Below are positions 32,475-41,156 of a stretch of DNA of 58,754 bases, piece by piece. A program made the translations under genes and the position numbers. The stretch is taken from the NCBI GenBank assembly GCA_937966095.1, contig CALCKF010000063.1:1-58754 (forward strand). Direction: 5' to 3'. Each line of letters opens with the position of its first letter. Within the stretch, counting starts at the first letter, position 1. The notes beneath the pieces are model-generated. The model saw only the letters and a program-made list of their open reading frames with translations. It had not been told where the DNA came from and did not search any database. The stretch is from an uncultured Eubacterium sp. (GTDB lineage: Bacteria > Bacillota > Clostridia > Peptostreptococcales > Anaerovoracaceae).

Positions 32475-33823
32475 TGTCAGTAGCACTCAGTTTGATTTTA
32501 GTTGTATTCTTTTTGTTTATGAATGCTTTTTTTGTAGTTGCAGAATTCGCACTTGTAAGAGTGCGTAAGTCACAGCTTCAGATTGCGGAGGAAGAAGGAA
32601 AAGGGGGAGCAAAGGCTGCACTTAAGATCGCTAATAATGTAAATGCATATCTTTCGGCATGCCAGCTTGGTATCACGCTGGCATCGCTGGCATTGGGATG
32701 GCTTGGAGAGCCTGCAGTCTCAGAACTCATACGGCCGGCTCTTAGAGTGTTTGAACTTCCGGAATCTGCAATATCAGCTATTTCGGTAGCAATAGGCTTT
32801 GCGCTTGTCACTGCACTTCATATAGTTGTAGGCGAGCTTATACCTAAATCACTGGCGATATTTTCGACCGATAAATATGCGAGGATGACCGCTCTGCCGC
32901 TTGTCTGGTTTTACAGGATGACTGCACCTATAATGTGGCTGTTCAATTCGGTGACAAATGGTGTGATGAAGCTTATGGGGCACGATATAGCCAATGAGCA
33001 TCAGGTATATACCGGGGAGGAGATCCAGCTTCTTTTGGATGAAAGTACCGAAAGCGGACTGATAGATCCTAAGCAAAGTGAATTTGTCAGCAATATATTC
33101 GATATATATAATAAAGATGTTTCTTCCATAATGACTCCAAGGACAAATATAGAGTGCTTTGATCTTGAACTTTCTTACAGCGAGAATCTTGAAATGATAA
33201 AGCGGTGCAAATATACCAGATATCCTGTATGCAGAGGTGATAAGGACAGGATAGAGGGCTTTATACATATAAAAGACCTTTACTGGCAGGATGAAAAGAT
33301 CAGCGGCACAGATTATGATAACCTGCCGATAAGAGAAATAGTTGCAGTATCGGAATTCCTGTCGGTTGACAGACTTATGCAGATAATGCAGGATAAAGAG
33401 ACGAAATTTGCTCTGGTAGTCGATGAATACGGCGGTACTGCCGGTATAGTCACATCTTCTGATGTCATGAAGCAGATAATGGGAAATATAGACGATGATG
33501 AATACATACACAGTGGTGATTCGGAAGTGATATCGCTTAGTTATGACCGTTTTTTGATAGACGGTTCCTTACCTGTTGATGATGTCGTAGAACTTATAGG
33601 TTTTGAGCCTGATAAGATAGAAGAATGTGAAACTGCAGCAGGACTGCTGCTCAATATTTTTGACAGGATACCTGATGAAGGAGACAGCATAACGATAATA
33701 CATAAAAATATAAAAGTGACATTTGCGGCGGTACGTATGGAAAGGCACCGCATAAGCAAGATAGGTATCAAGATAGAAAAGCAGCCGGAAGAAGATGAAG
33801 ATAACTCCGAAAAAGAAGATTAA
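32474..33823 (+). CDS. CNNM/CorC-type membrane protein (hemolysin family)
   Basis: 449 residues with a GTG start in TAGTG overlap with the HAD gene. DUF21 domain (~1-190) with 3-4 transmembrane segments (SLILVVFFLFMNAFFVVAEF, AFTLAL-like, IAIGFALVTALHIVVGELIP). Two CBS repeats (~205-330) with TPRTNIECF and LVVDEYGGTAGIVT, then a CorC/HlyC C-terminal domain (~345-425). The family exports or senses Mg/Co. The DUF21 acidic G-E-L-I-P-K motif is present. Confidence 0.9.
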   Translation: MSVALSLILVVFFLFMNAFFVVAEFALVRVRKSQLQIAEEEGKGGAKAALKIANNVNAYLSACQLGITLASLALGWLGEPAVSELIRPALRVFELPESAISAISVAIGFALVTALHIVVGELIPKSLAIFSTDKYARMTALPLVWFYRMTAPIMWLFNSVTNGVMKLMGHDIANEHQVYTGEEIQLLLDESTESGLIDPKQSEFVSNIFDIYNKDVSSIMTPRTNIECFDLELSYSENLEMIKRCKYTRYPVCRGDKDRIEGFIHIKDLYWQDEKISGTDYDNLPIREIVAVSEFLSVDRLMQIMQDKETKFALVVDEYGGTAGIVTSSDVMKQIMGNIDDDEYIHSGDSEVISLSYDRFLIDGSLPVDDVVELIGFEPDKIEECETAAGLLLNIFDRIPDEGDSITIIHKNIKVTFAAVRMERHRISKIGIKIEKQPEEDEDNSEKED

Positions 33824-33826
33824 GAT

Positions 33827-33860
33827 ATGCTCATATGCATATGAATATGCATATGAGCAT
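33827..33860. promoter_or_regulatory. Palindromic upstream activator site 1 (putative sigma-54 activator binding site)
   Basis: 34-base palindrome with 16-bp perfect arms (ATGCTCATATGCATAT and its complement) around a GA centre. The 26 bases 33835-33860 match 21 of 26 positions of the dyad at 36662-36687. It lies 100 bases upstream of the GG of a -24/-12 promoter, the usual place for an enhancer-binding protein. Confidence 0.75.
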
Positions 33861-33897
33861 TGATTTTAAATGCAGATGATTAAAACACATAAAATGT

Positions 33898-33943
33898 AAA
33901 ACTCACCGATCCATTGAAAATACTGGGGTCGGTGAGTTTTTTT
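33898..33943 (+). terminator. Terminator of the CNNM gene
   Basis: AAAACTCACCGA (33898-33909) pairs with TCGGTGAGTTTT (33929-33940), followed by TTT. Confidence 0.85.
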
Positions 33944-33958
33944 ATGTTTATGATACAG

Positions 33959-33975
33959 TTGGCACATGAATTGCT
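33959..33975 (+). promoter_or_regulatory. Sigma-54 promoter P1
   Basis: TTGGCACATGAATTGCT: GG (33961-33962) and GC (33973-33974) separated by exactly 10 bases, with TGGCAC and TTGC both matching the consensus. It lies 66 bases upstream of the saccharopine-dehydrogenase-like gene. Confidence 0.85.
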
Positions 33976-34040
33976 GTTTATATAAGTGATTTTCGGAGGA
34001 TCAAATAAAACCTTTTGTTGAATTTAAGGAGGGAATTAGA

Positions 34041-35207
34041 ATGAAAACGGCAATAACAGGTGGTGCAGGAAGACAGAGCTTATCAGCAATCTATGATTTT
34101 ATTGAAACGGATGATGTAGAAAAAATACTGCTTATCGATATCAACGAGGATGCTCTGCAGGTTAGAAAAGAACTTGTGAATTCACCTAAGATAGAGACGG
34201 CAGTTATTGATCTGAAAGATACTGACAGACTGGCGGAGGCACTGAAGGACTATGATGTAGTGATCAACGGATCATCACATATATTTAATATGGATGTCAT
34301 GAATGCGTGCATAGAATCAAAAACAAATTATACCGATTTTGGCGGACTTTTCCATTGGGCGGTTAAGCAGATGGAGAGAGACGAAGACTTTAGAAAGGCC
34401 GGGATCACAGGAATAGTAGGTTCAGGAAGCGCACCTGGTATTGTAAATGTTTTGACTAAGTATGCTACAGACAGACTTGATACAGTTGAAGACATCCTTA
34501 TTTTGGATGCAATAATAAACAGAAGTGCCAGCGGATATGGATTTGTACCTCCATATGCATTAAATACGATAATAGAAGAATTCACGATGAATAATTTTGA
34601 ATACAGAGATGGAAAACATGTGGAACTGCCGCCGTTTTCAGGAAAGATGACAGTGGATTTTCCAGAGCCATATGGTACTTTGAATCTATACAACATGATA
34701 CATTCGGAAGTTGCTACAATGCCTATAGCATATAAAGATAGGGGCATAAAAAATGTTGCTTTCAAACTCGCTCTTCCTACTTTGTTTGAGGAAAGACTGC
34801 GTTTTCTTATCGAAAACGGACTTGGAAGTGAGGAAAAAATCAATGTAAAAGGTGTAGAAATAGCTCCTAGGGATTTTCTGCTGGAAGTTTTCGAAACAAA
34901 ACCGGGTGTTAATACCGGGACTCCTGATGATATGAAGTTGTTGCGTGTAATAGTAACAGGAACCAAGAATGGAAAGAAATGTACATATGAGGTGGAAACA
35001 GATCTTCATCATCACCCTTGGGGATTATCAAACGGACATTTTTCAGTAGGGTTCCCTGGTGCTATAACTGCTAAAATGCTTGCTCGAGGACAGGTCAAAG
35101 AGAAGGGATTCTTTACGGGAGAGCAGGTTCTTGATACTGATATTTACTTCAGAGAACTTGAAAAACGTGATGTTCACGTATTTGCAAAGGTCACTGAAGA
35201 AGTATAA
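34041..35207 (+). CDS. Saccharopine dehydrogenase-like NAD(P)-dependent enzyme
   Basis: 388 residues, AAGGAGGG before the ATG. N-terminal Rossmann domain with TAITGGAGRQSLSAIYD, an acidic residue after strand 2 (LLIDIN), and NGSSHIFNMDVMNACIE. A C-terminal catalytic-type domain (~125-345) follows, with SGSAPGIVNVL at its start. The family includes saccharopine reductase, carboxynorspermidine and homospermidine-type synthases and related opine-type dehydrogenases. It is the first gene of a unit under sigma-54 promoter P1 and upstream site 1, with a GPH transporter after it, suggesting use or formation of an imported amino-acid or sugar-amine compound. Confidence 0.8.
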   Translation: MKTAITGGAGRQSLSAIYDFIETDDVEKILLIDINEDALQVRKELVNSPKIETAVIDLKDTDRLAEALKDYDVVINGSSHIFNMDVMNACIESKTNYTDFGGLFHWAVKQMERDEDFRKAGITGIVGSGSAPGIVNVLTKYATDRLDTVEDILILDAIINRSASGYGFVPPYALNTIIEEFTMNNFEYRDGKHVELPPFSGKMTVDFPEPYGTLNLYNMIHSEVATMPIAYKDRGIKNVAFKLALPTLFEERLRFLIENGLGSEEKINVKGVEIAPRDFLLEVFETKPGVNTGTPDDMKLLRVIVTGTKNGKKCTYEVETDLHHHPWGLSNGHFSVGFPGAITAKMLARGQVKEKGFFTGEQVLDTDIYFRELEKRDVHVFAKVTEEV

Positions 35208-35285
35208 AGCTGACATTTTGATGTAAAATGGGCCGCTGTATTTTATATGGTGGCTCATTTTATATATAAAGGGAGATTGAGTAAT

Positions 35286-36662
35286 ATGACAGAAAAACGG
35301 TTTTCAGTTGGCGATAAAATAGGATATGGAGCGGCTTCTCTGGGAGATACAGCGGTTTATAATCTTTTGATCATATACAGCCTTTTTTTCATGACGGATA
35401 TAGTAGGTATCGATCCTCTTATCGCAGGAAATATAATATTTATTGCAACTGTTTGGAATGCGGCGAGCGTGGGTATAATAGGGTTCATTTCTGACCACTA
35501 TCCGATCAAAGGAGAAAAGAGGCTTCCGTATATGTGGATATCGATTTTTCCTATGGCTGTTTCTTTAGTCATGTTTTTTACTGTGCTGGATGCCGAGGGC
35601 GGATTTCGGGAATTATATTACTTGATAGTTATGGTGATATTAATGACTGCTCATTCAAGCTTCATGATACCATATGAGGCATTAGGAGCGGATCTTACGA
35701 TGAATGCGGCAGAACGAACAGATCTTAGAGGATATGCAAGACTGTTTATGGGATTCGGCAATCTTGTGGGTGTGGTTTTTCTTCTGCCTGTGATAGATCG
35801 TTTTCAGGAATCGGGAGTTTCACTTTCGAATGCATGGCAGATATCTATACTCGGTATAGCTCTGATGGGTGGAGCCTCGCAGATAATCACATGTGTCAGG
35901 TTTTACAAAAATAAGTATGCAGGGAAGGCTGAAATCAAAAATGAGAACAAACAGAATCTGATGAAAGAATATATGAGTGTTTTGAAACTGAAACCTTTCC
36001 TGTTCCTTCTCATGACATCACTTATGGTATGTATCGCTAATGTGTTCTGTAATTCCAGTGTCGTATATTTTATGAAATACAATCTTGATATGGGTGAAGA
36101 CTGGAAAGCATTTATTCTTGCTGTAATGACAGTTACCGGAATAATTATGACTCCTGTGCTGACAGCTTTATCTAAAAAATACGATAAGAAAAATATAATG
36201 ATGGTCTGCTACATTATTACAGGGATTGTATTTATATTTTTAGGAGCTGTAGGGATAGGCGATATGATTATACTGTGTTTTTATATAATAGTTTTTACAA
36301 TAGGCACTTCTGCATATTGGCAGCTTATATACGCTATGCTCTATGATATAAGCGAGCTTGATGAATATAGGAATGACAGAAGAAGAGAAGCAATCATCCT
36401 GTCAATGTCAAAAATAGTATTAAAATTATCCAACGCATTTTCAGCTCAGCTGCTGGCTGTTGTACTGGTATGGTTCGGATATGATCAGAATGCTGCAGAG
36501 CAAAGTGAAAGGGCATTATGGGGAATACAGTTTGCATTGACGTTCATACCCGGGATATTGTTTCTGGCAGCAGCTGTATTTATAAGGATATATCCGGTAT
36601 CAGAGAAATTGCACATTGAAATAGTAGAATCTTTGAAAAAAAGAAATGAAAAAATGCACTGA
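35286..36662 (+). CDS. GPH-family (MelB-like) cation-solute symporter
   Basis: 458 residues, GGGAG before ATG 35286. Twelve hydrophobic segments. The N-terminal signature GDKIGYGAASLGDTAVYN matches the glycoside-pentoside-hexuronide family; NAAERTDLRGYARLFMGFGN in the first half and SELDEYRNDRRREA in the second are family loops. It imports a sugar-like or related solute with a cation. Second gene of the P1 unit. Its stop codon lies at the first base of upstream site 2. Confidence 0.88.
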   Translation: MTEKRFSVGDKIGYGAASLGDTAVYNLLIIYSLFFMTDIVGIDPLIAGNIIFIATVWNAASVGIIGFISDHYPIKGEKRLPYMWISIFPMAVSLVMFFTVLDAEGGFRELYYLIVMVILMTAHSSFMIPYEALGADLTMNAAERTDLRGYARLFMGFGNLVGVVFLLPVIDRFQESGVSLSNAWQISILGIALMGGASQIITCVRFYKNKYAGKAEIKNENKQNLMKEYMSVLKLKPFLFLLMTSLMVCIANVFCNSSVVYFMKYNLDMGEDWKAFILAVMTVTGIIMTPVLTALSKKYDKKNIMMVCYIITGIVFIFLGAVGIGDMIILCFYIIVFTIGTSAYWQLIYAMLYDISELDEYRNDRRREAIILSMSKIVLKLSNAFSAQLLAVVLVWFGYDQNAAEQSERALWGIQFALTFIPGILFLAAAVFIRIYPVSEKLHIEIVESLKKRNEKMH

Positions 36663-36687
36663 TGCATGTGATTATGCACACAAGCAT
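36662..36687. promoter_or_regulatory. Upstream activator site 2 (same motif as site 1)
   Basis: 26-base dyad: ATGC-A-TGTG (36662-36670) and CACA-A-GCAT (36679-36687) pair at 8 of 9 positions. It is identical to 33835-33860 at 21 of 26 positions, including ATGCAT at the left and AGCAT at the right. It ends 96 bases upstream of the GG of promoter P2, close to the 100 bases at P1. Confidence 0.75.
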
Positions 36688-36781
36688 AGGTTATGAAACC
36701 GATAAAATATGCAGAATTTTATGAAATGACTAAAAACATTAAAATTCCAACGATTATGAAAAAAGAAAAAAGATTGAAAAC

Positions 36782-36798
36782 TTGGCATATGTTTTGCG
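36782..36798 (+). promoter_or_regulatory. Sigma-54 promoter P2
   Basis: TTGGCATATGTTTTGCG: GG (36784-36785) and GC (36796-36797) again with 10 bases between. It precedes the 202-aa hypothetical by 85 bases. Confidence 0.82.
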
Positions 36799-36882
36799 TT
36801 AAGATATAAGTGATTTCCGAAAATCAATTACCTGTAGAATAAAGATACAGTTGTTTTAAGCAAATAGGTAAGGAGGAGGTAC

Positions 36883-37491
36883 ATGATGAAAGAGGTGGCA
36901 TCAGAAAAGCTTATTTTGTCTACGCCCACTGTTTATACGGATGATGAGGCTGTTGAATTTAAAATGAAACAGATACATCCCAAGATGCTTGGATTTTTCT
37001 GTCCTATAAAATACACTATACTGTCAAAGGAAAAGGTATTTGTACCGTATATTTTTATGGTGTTTGATTACAAGCTTATCAGAAATACCAGAAACAGGGA
37101 TCTCAATAAAGTCGGAGTATTCGATAAACAGGGCCGGATAGGAGTAGTCTTTGATATGAATGAGGTGCATTCCTTCCATTTTGACCTGTATGATGACCTT
37201 AGGCTTAAACAAAGAAAAATGAACGAATTGAACGGTAGATTTATAAAGGCTAACTGTACAGAAAGTGAGGCTTTGGAAAAGTCTGTTGAGAGTGTCAAAT
37301 GGCAGTATCTCAGGAAGGTTTTCCATGCAATGCCGGAAATAACTCTGGCAAAGAAAGAAAAATTTTACCGTGAAGCATGGGAACTCAAGCTTGAGTGTAG
37401 AGGTAGAGAATACGTAAAGTACGCTTACAGAGATAACTTTGGAGCTAGCAACGAACATATAAGCGGACTTAGAGTAAGGCTGAATACTTAA
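36883..37491 (+). CDS. Unknown 202-aa protein, first gene of the P2 sigma-54 unit
   Basis: AAGGAGGAGG precedes tandem ATG codons (36883, 36886). No transmembrane segment or signal peptide; mixed alpha/beta composition. The N-terminal ~95 residues are hydrophobic-beta (FFCPIKYTILSKEKVFVPYI), the middle is charged helical. I see no metal or nucleotide motif. The position, 16 bases before the symporter and under a sigma-54 promoter, suggests an enzyme or regulatory partner specific to the substrate. Not recognised. Confidence 0.7.
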   Translation: MMKEVASEKLILSTPTVYTDDEAVEFKMKQIHPKMLGFFCPIKYTILSKEKVFVPYIFMVFDYKLIRNTRNRDLNKVGVFDKQGRIGVVFDMNEVHSFHFDLYDDLRLKQRKMNELNGRFIKANCTESEALEKSVESVKWQYLRKVFHAMPEITLAKKEKFYREAWELKLECRGREYVKYAYRDNFGASNEHISGLRVRLNT

Positions 37492-37507
37492 GGGAGGTGT
37501 TAATTAA

Positions 37508-38947
37508 ATGATTGATTTCACACAGTTATGGGGAGTATGGGACTGAGCGGTCCTTGTAGCGTACTTCATCGGAGTAATGAGTGTAGGATTCGTAATGCAC
37601 AGAAAGGCCAGCAAGAATTTTAAAAGTTTCTTTGTAGCCTCCAGAAGACTTACGATTCCTGTTCTTGTAGGAGTGGCTGCTGCCGGATGGTACGATTCAT
37701 GGACTATAGTAGGCCTGGGAGAACTGGGAGCTACGGTAGGTGTATCCATTATAATGTTCTACGTTGTTCCTGCAGGGGTGCTGAGACTTCCTCTTGCTCT
37801 ATGGATCGGACCTATGACAAGAGATAAGATACCTGATTACGTAGTAACATTACCTGATCTTATAAGATATTTTTATAATAAGCCAGCAGGCGTTCTTGCC
37901 AGCGTAGTGCCTATGGCATCGATACTTTACTGCTGTGCTCTGACATTTGCTGTAGGAGAAGTTCTCCATATGGTTTCCGGTATCCCTATAGTAGTGACCA
38001 TGATTGTTACCGGGATCGCGATGATTATTTATACCACTATGGCTGGAATGTGGGGGCTTGCGGTAACAGATCTCATCCAGTTTACAGTAATGACGGTTTC
38101 TGCGGCAGCCGTTATGCTCGGCATATTTCATCACTTCGGCAGTGCCAGCGGACTTTATGAGGCAGTCATGGCTTCTGATCCCGCGAAACTCAGCCTTACC
38201 GGAAATCTGACCGGTGCAGAGGCTCTGGGACATGTGCTGGCAGCAGCGGCACTGTATGTAAATGCGCAAAGCTATCAGAGATTCGGTGCTGCCAAAGAAG
38301 GCGGAGATATCAAGGTCGCTTACTCACTGGTAATGATAGTAGGAATGACATTCTCGGTCGCAATGGTCTTTACAGGACTTGCTTCATCTGTCATACATCC
38401 TGAAGCGGCATCAGCTTCGGAAGGCTTCTGGGGTACAGTGTTCGAGGTCCTGCCTCCAGGTGTAAGAGGACTGTTCGTAGCCGCTCTTATAGCTGCTGTG
38501 ATGTCGACTGTAAGTGCGGATATGCTTATAACGGGAGGTATACTGGTTAAGGATATATATAAAGATCTCTTTAGGCCCGGCCTTACGGATCAGCAGGTTC
38601 TCAAAGGCACAAGAGTGATGATAGTGGCATGCGGAGTATTTATAGTGATCGGTACATACCTGTGGAGAAACGGTATAGGAAGCGCTTGGACAGTAATAGG
38701 AGGATTCCAGGTGGCTGTATTCCTCATCCCTATACTTGGAGGATTCTTCTTCAAGAAGAAGACGGGAATAGGCGGCCTCATAGCTATAATTTCAGGAATA
38801 TTATTCTATATAATATGGCAGTTCGCTCTGGGAATTCCTTACGGTATCCCGTCAAGTGTAGCTACATGGGTAGTTGGCGGAATAATTTATTTCATAGCCT
38901 GCTTTGCAACCGGCAATAAAAGCGATGAGAAGATTTCGTCAATATAA
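37508..38947 (+). CDS. Sodium:solute symporter (SSS family) with in-frame TGA at codon 13
   Basis: From ATG 37508, which has GGGAGGTG nine bases upstream, the frame reads MIDFTQLWGVWD, TGA (37544-37546), AVLVAYFIGVM and on without a break to 38947: 479 codons, normal for the SSS family. In relatives the position after W-D is often Trp, so TGG to TGA is likely. A restart at ATG 37577 has GGAG only two bases upstream, and it would delete the first half of TM1. The remaining ~13 transmembrane segments and family motifs (VASRRL, GAAKEGGDIKVAY) are intact. It would import an organic solute with sodium. Either the gene is inactivated, or the TGA is read or bypassed. Confidence 0.85.
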
Positions 38948-38964
38948 GGAAGGAGGAACGTGTA

Positions 38965-39201
38965 ATGACAGATAAAATGGATAGTAAGAGAATGTCACTT
39001 TCGACAAAGAACAAACTTGGTAATATACTGGCTTTGATAGTAGTTCTTCTTTGCATCCTTATCCCGGTAACGATAATTATGGCAGAAAATCTACTTTTCT
39101 GGTTCATGATCATATTGAATTTCGTGTTTGGACCGGCATGTCTCATAGCGTATCTGGGTGAGGTGAGAAAAGGCGTATTTGCTTACGATGACGAAGAATA
39201 A
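38965..39201 (+). CDS. Small two-helix membrane protein of the symporter unit
   Basis: 78 residues, AGGAGG before the ATG. Two transmembrane segments (LGNILALIVVLLCILIPVTI, LLFWFMIILNFVFGPACLIA) and an acidic C-terminal end. It lies 17 bases after the symporter gene. Small partner proteins of this size accompany some SSS carriers; here it may stabilise or regulate the symporter. Confidence 0.7.
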   Translation: MTDKMDSKRMSLSTKNKLGNILALIVVLLCILIPVTIIMAENLLFWFMIILNFVFGPACLIAYLGEVRKGVFAYDDEE

Positions 39202-39256
39202 TCACAATACGATAAAGATGTAATTTCATATGTTTTCTTTTGTGATGCCTTAGCGA

Positions 39257-39294
39257 AAGATCACTTGGCATAGTTTACTGTCAAGTGTTCTTTT
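39257..39294 (+). terminator. Terminator of the symporter unit
   Basis: AAGATCACTTG (39257-39267) pairs with CAAGTGTTCTT (39282-39292) with one mismatch, followed by TT. Confidence 0.6.
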
Positions 39295-39334
39295 GTTATA
39301 TGTGATAATATTTTGAATTTTGCATATATTGCTG

Positions 39335-39364
39335 TTGACAATTCAAATTTCGATAAACTAATAT
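39335..39364 (+). promoter_or_regulatory. Sigma-70-type promoter of the sigma-54 activator gene
   Basis: TTGACA (39335-39340), 18-base spacer, TAATAT (39359-39364). No -24/-12 motif is seen here, so the activator itself is not sigma-54 controlled. Confidence 0.6.
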
Positions 39365-39422
39365 AGTAGAAATGGTTTTTACTCAGGAAATTTCAATAGT
39401 CGCTGTGGAGGATATATAGCAG

Positions 39423-41156
39423 ATGGGACAGAATTTGATTTTAAGTGATCCGACAGAAAAAATAATTGAGAAAAATAAACTTTACTATTCCCTTATATGT
39501 AATTGCAATGAAGGGCTCGTTTTAGCGGATAAAACTACGGGAAAGATATTGCTTATAAATGAGAATGCAAAAAAACTCCTGGATGTGGAAAGACATAAAA
39601 AAATAAAAACTCTTAATGAAATTATTGAAGAGGATAATATTGAAAAACTTTTAGATGGATGTGAAATAGAAACAGAAGCAGGAGGTACCCCTGTAAGGAT
39701 ACGCACTTATGCATCGGAAAAATATGTATGGTTTTTCGTAGAAGATTTTACTGAAATGATAAGAATAGAGAATCTTTCCCAGAAGACACGCGAATTAAAT
39801 CATGAATTGATACGTGTTTTCAATGAATATGGTGATGAAACTCTCATGGTTACAGATGGAAAAGGTATAATAGAATTTGCGGGTGATAAAGTTTCAAGAA
39901 CCTGCGGTGTATCATCAGAAGGCCTGGTAGGAAGAAGCATTTATGATGTAGAGAAAGAAGGAATATTCAAACCTTCAGTCAGTGTTAAAGTGCTGGAAAC
40001 CAGACAGCCTCAGGTAGTTATTCAGAAGACGAAAATAGGAGAAGAACTCGTGTCTGTGAGTGCTCCTATCGTTGATGCAAACGGAAATATAGAGAAAGTG
40101 ATTTCGGTAACCAGAGATTATTCTACCCAGATAAAAATCAGTAAAATGATCGCTGAACTGGGAGAAAGTGCAGCTTTTGCGGATATCAGATATGAAAAGG
40201 AGACTGATCAGATTGTTACATGCAATGATACCATGTTTGAAATAAAAACACTGATTAAAATGGTAGCACCTACTAAAGCTACGATTTTGATAAACGGAGA
40301 AACAGGTACCGGTAAAGAAGTGCTTGCAAAATATGTCTGTAGCTTGAGTGACAGAAAAAACAAACCGTTTATCAAGGTTAACTGTGGAACGATATCACAT
40401 TCGATTGTTGAATCGGAATTATTCGGGTATGAAGAGGGCTCGTTTACAAGAGCCAGCAAAGGTGGAAAAATCGGTTTGATAGAAGCTGCTAACGGAGGAA
40501 CATTGTTTCTTGATGAAGTAAGCGAACTGCCAATAGAACAGCAGGTAAAATTATTGCATGTTTTACAGGAGAAGATGCTCATACGTGTTGGCGGGACGAA
40601 ATCAATAGATCTGGATGTCCGTATAATTGCGGCGACTAATAAAGATTTGGAAGAACAGGTGGCTCTAGGCAATTTCAGGGAGGACCTGTATTATAGATTG
40701 AATGTGATTCCCATTATGATCCCTCCTTTACGGGAGAGAAAAGAAGATATCCCGCTTTTGGCAAAATATTTTTTTAAGAGGTTCTGTACTATGTATAATA
40801 AGGAAATGCAAATCTCTAATGGAGCGGTTTCGGCATTGGAAAGCTATTCTTGGCCGGGGAATATAAGACAGCTGGAAAACACAATTGAAAGACTTGTACT
40901 TACTACGCCTAAATTTGCTATAACAGTTGCAGATATTCCTGAATCTTTTAGAACAGAAAATTTGGAAGAGTATGTAAAGGTGAATAAAATAACACGACTT
41001 GAAAGTGCGGTGGAACAGCTGGAAAAGCAATTGATATCCATGGCATTGGATGAGTATGGCAGTACAGTGAAAGTTGCGGAAGCTTTGGGCATAAACCAGT
41101 CAACGGTTTCAAGAAAAATGACTTTTTACGGTATCAGTAAAAAGAAAAGCAGATAA
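39423..41156 (+). CDS. PAS-containing sigma-54 dependent activator (enhancer-binding protein)
   Basis: 577 residues. Two N-terminal PAS domains (~22-110 and ~125-235, second with ...SYDVEKEG-like and PIVDANGNIEKVISVTRD). AAA+ domain ~265-495: Walker A GETGTGKEV, Walker B TLFLDEV, sensor region AATNKDLEE, and RLNVIPIMIPPLRERKEDIP. The L1 loop that contacts sigma-54 reads GSFTRA instead of GAFTGA. C-terminal Fis/TyrR-like helix-turn-helix (VAEALGINQSTVSRKM). A promoter of its own precedes it. It probably binds the two upstream sites and turns on P1 and P2 in response to a ligand at a PAS domain. Confidence 0.93.
   Translation: MGQNLILSDPTEKIIEKNKLYYSLICNCNEGLVLADKTTGKILLINENAKKLLDVERHKKIKTLNEIIEEDNIEKLLDGCEIETEAGGTPVRIRTYASEKYVWFFVEDFTEMIRIENLSQKTRELNHELIRVFNEYGDETLMVTDGKGIIEFAGDKVSRTCGVSSEGLVGRSIYDVEKEGIFKPSVSVKVLETRQPQVVIQKTKIGEELVSVSAPIVDANGNIEKVISVTRDYSTQIKISKMIAELGESAAFADIRYEKETDQIVTCNDTMFEIKTLIKMVAPTKATILINGETGTGKEVLAKYVCSLSDRKNKPFIKVNCGTISHSIVESELFGYEEGSFTRASKGGKIGLIEAANGGTLFLDEVSELPIEQQVKLLHVLQEKMLIRVGGTKSIDLDVRIIAATNKDLEEQVALGNFREDLYYRLNVIPIMIPPLRERKEDIPLLAKYFFKRFCTMYNKEMQISNGAVSALESYSWPGNIRQLENTIERLVLTTPKFAITVADIPESFRTENLEEYVKVNKITRLESAVEQLEKQLISMALDEYGSTVKVAEALGINQSTVSRKMTFYGISKKKSR

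Noticed and set aside
37544..37546. TGA codon read as selenocysteine
   Set aside because: No convincing SECIS hairpin follows within 40 bases (only a 4-bp TACT/AGTA stem), and the position is a Trp in relatives rather than Cys.
39270..39290. TTGGCA at 39266 as a -24 element for the activator gene
   Set aside because: No GC at the right distance, and the sequence is part of a terminator hairpin.
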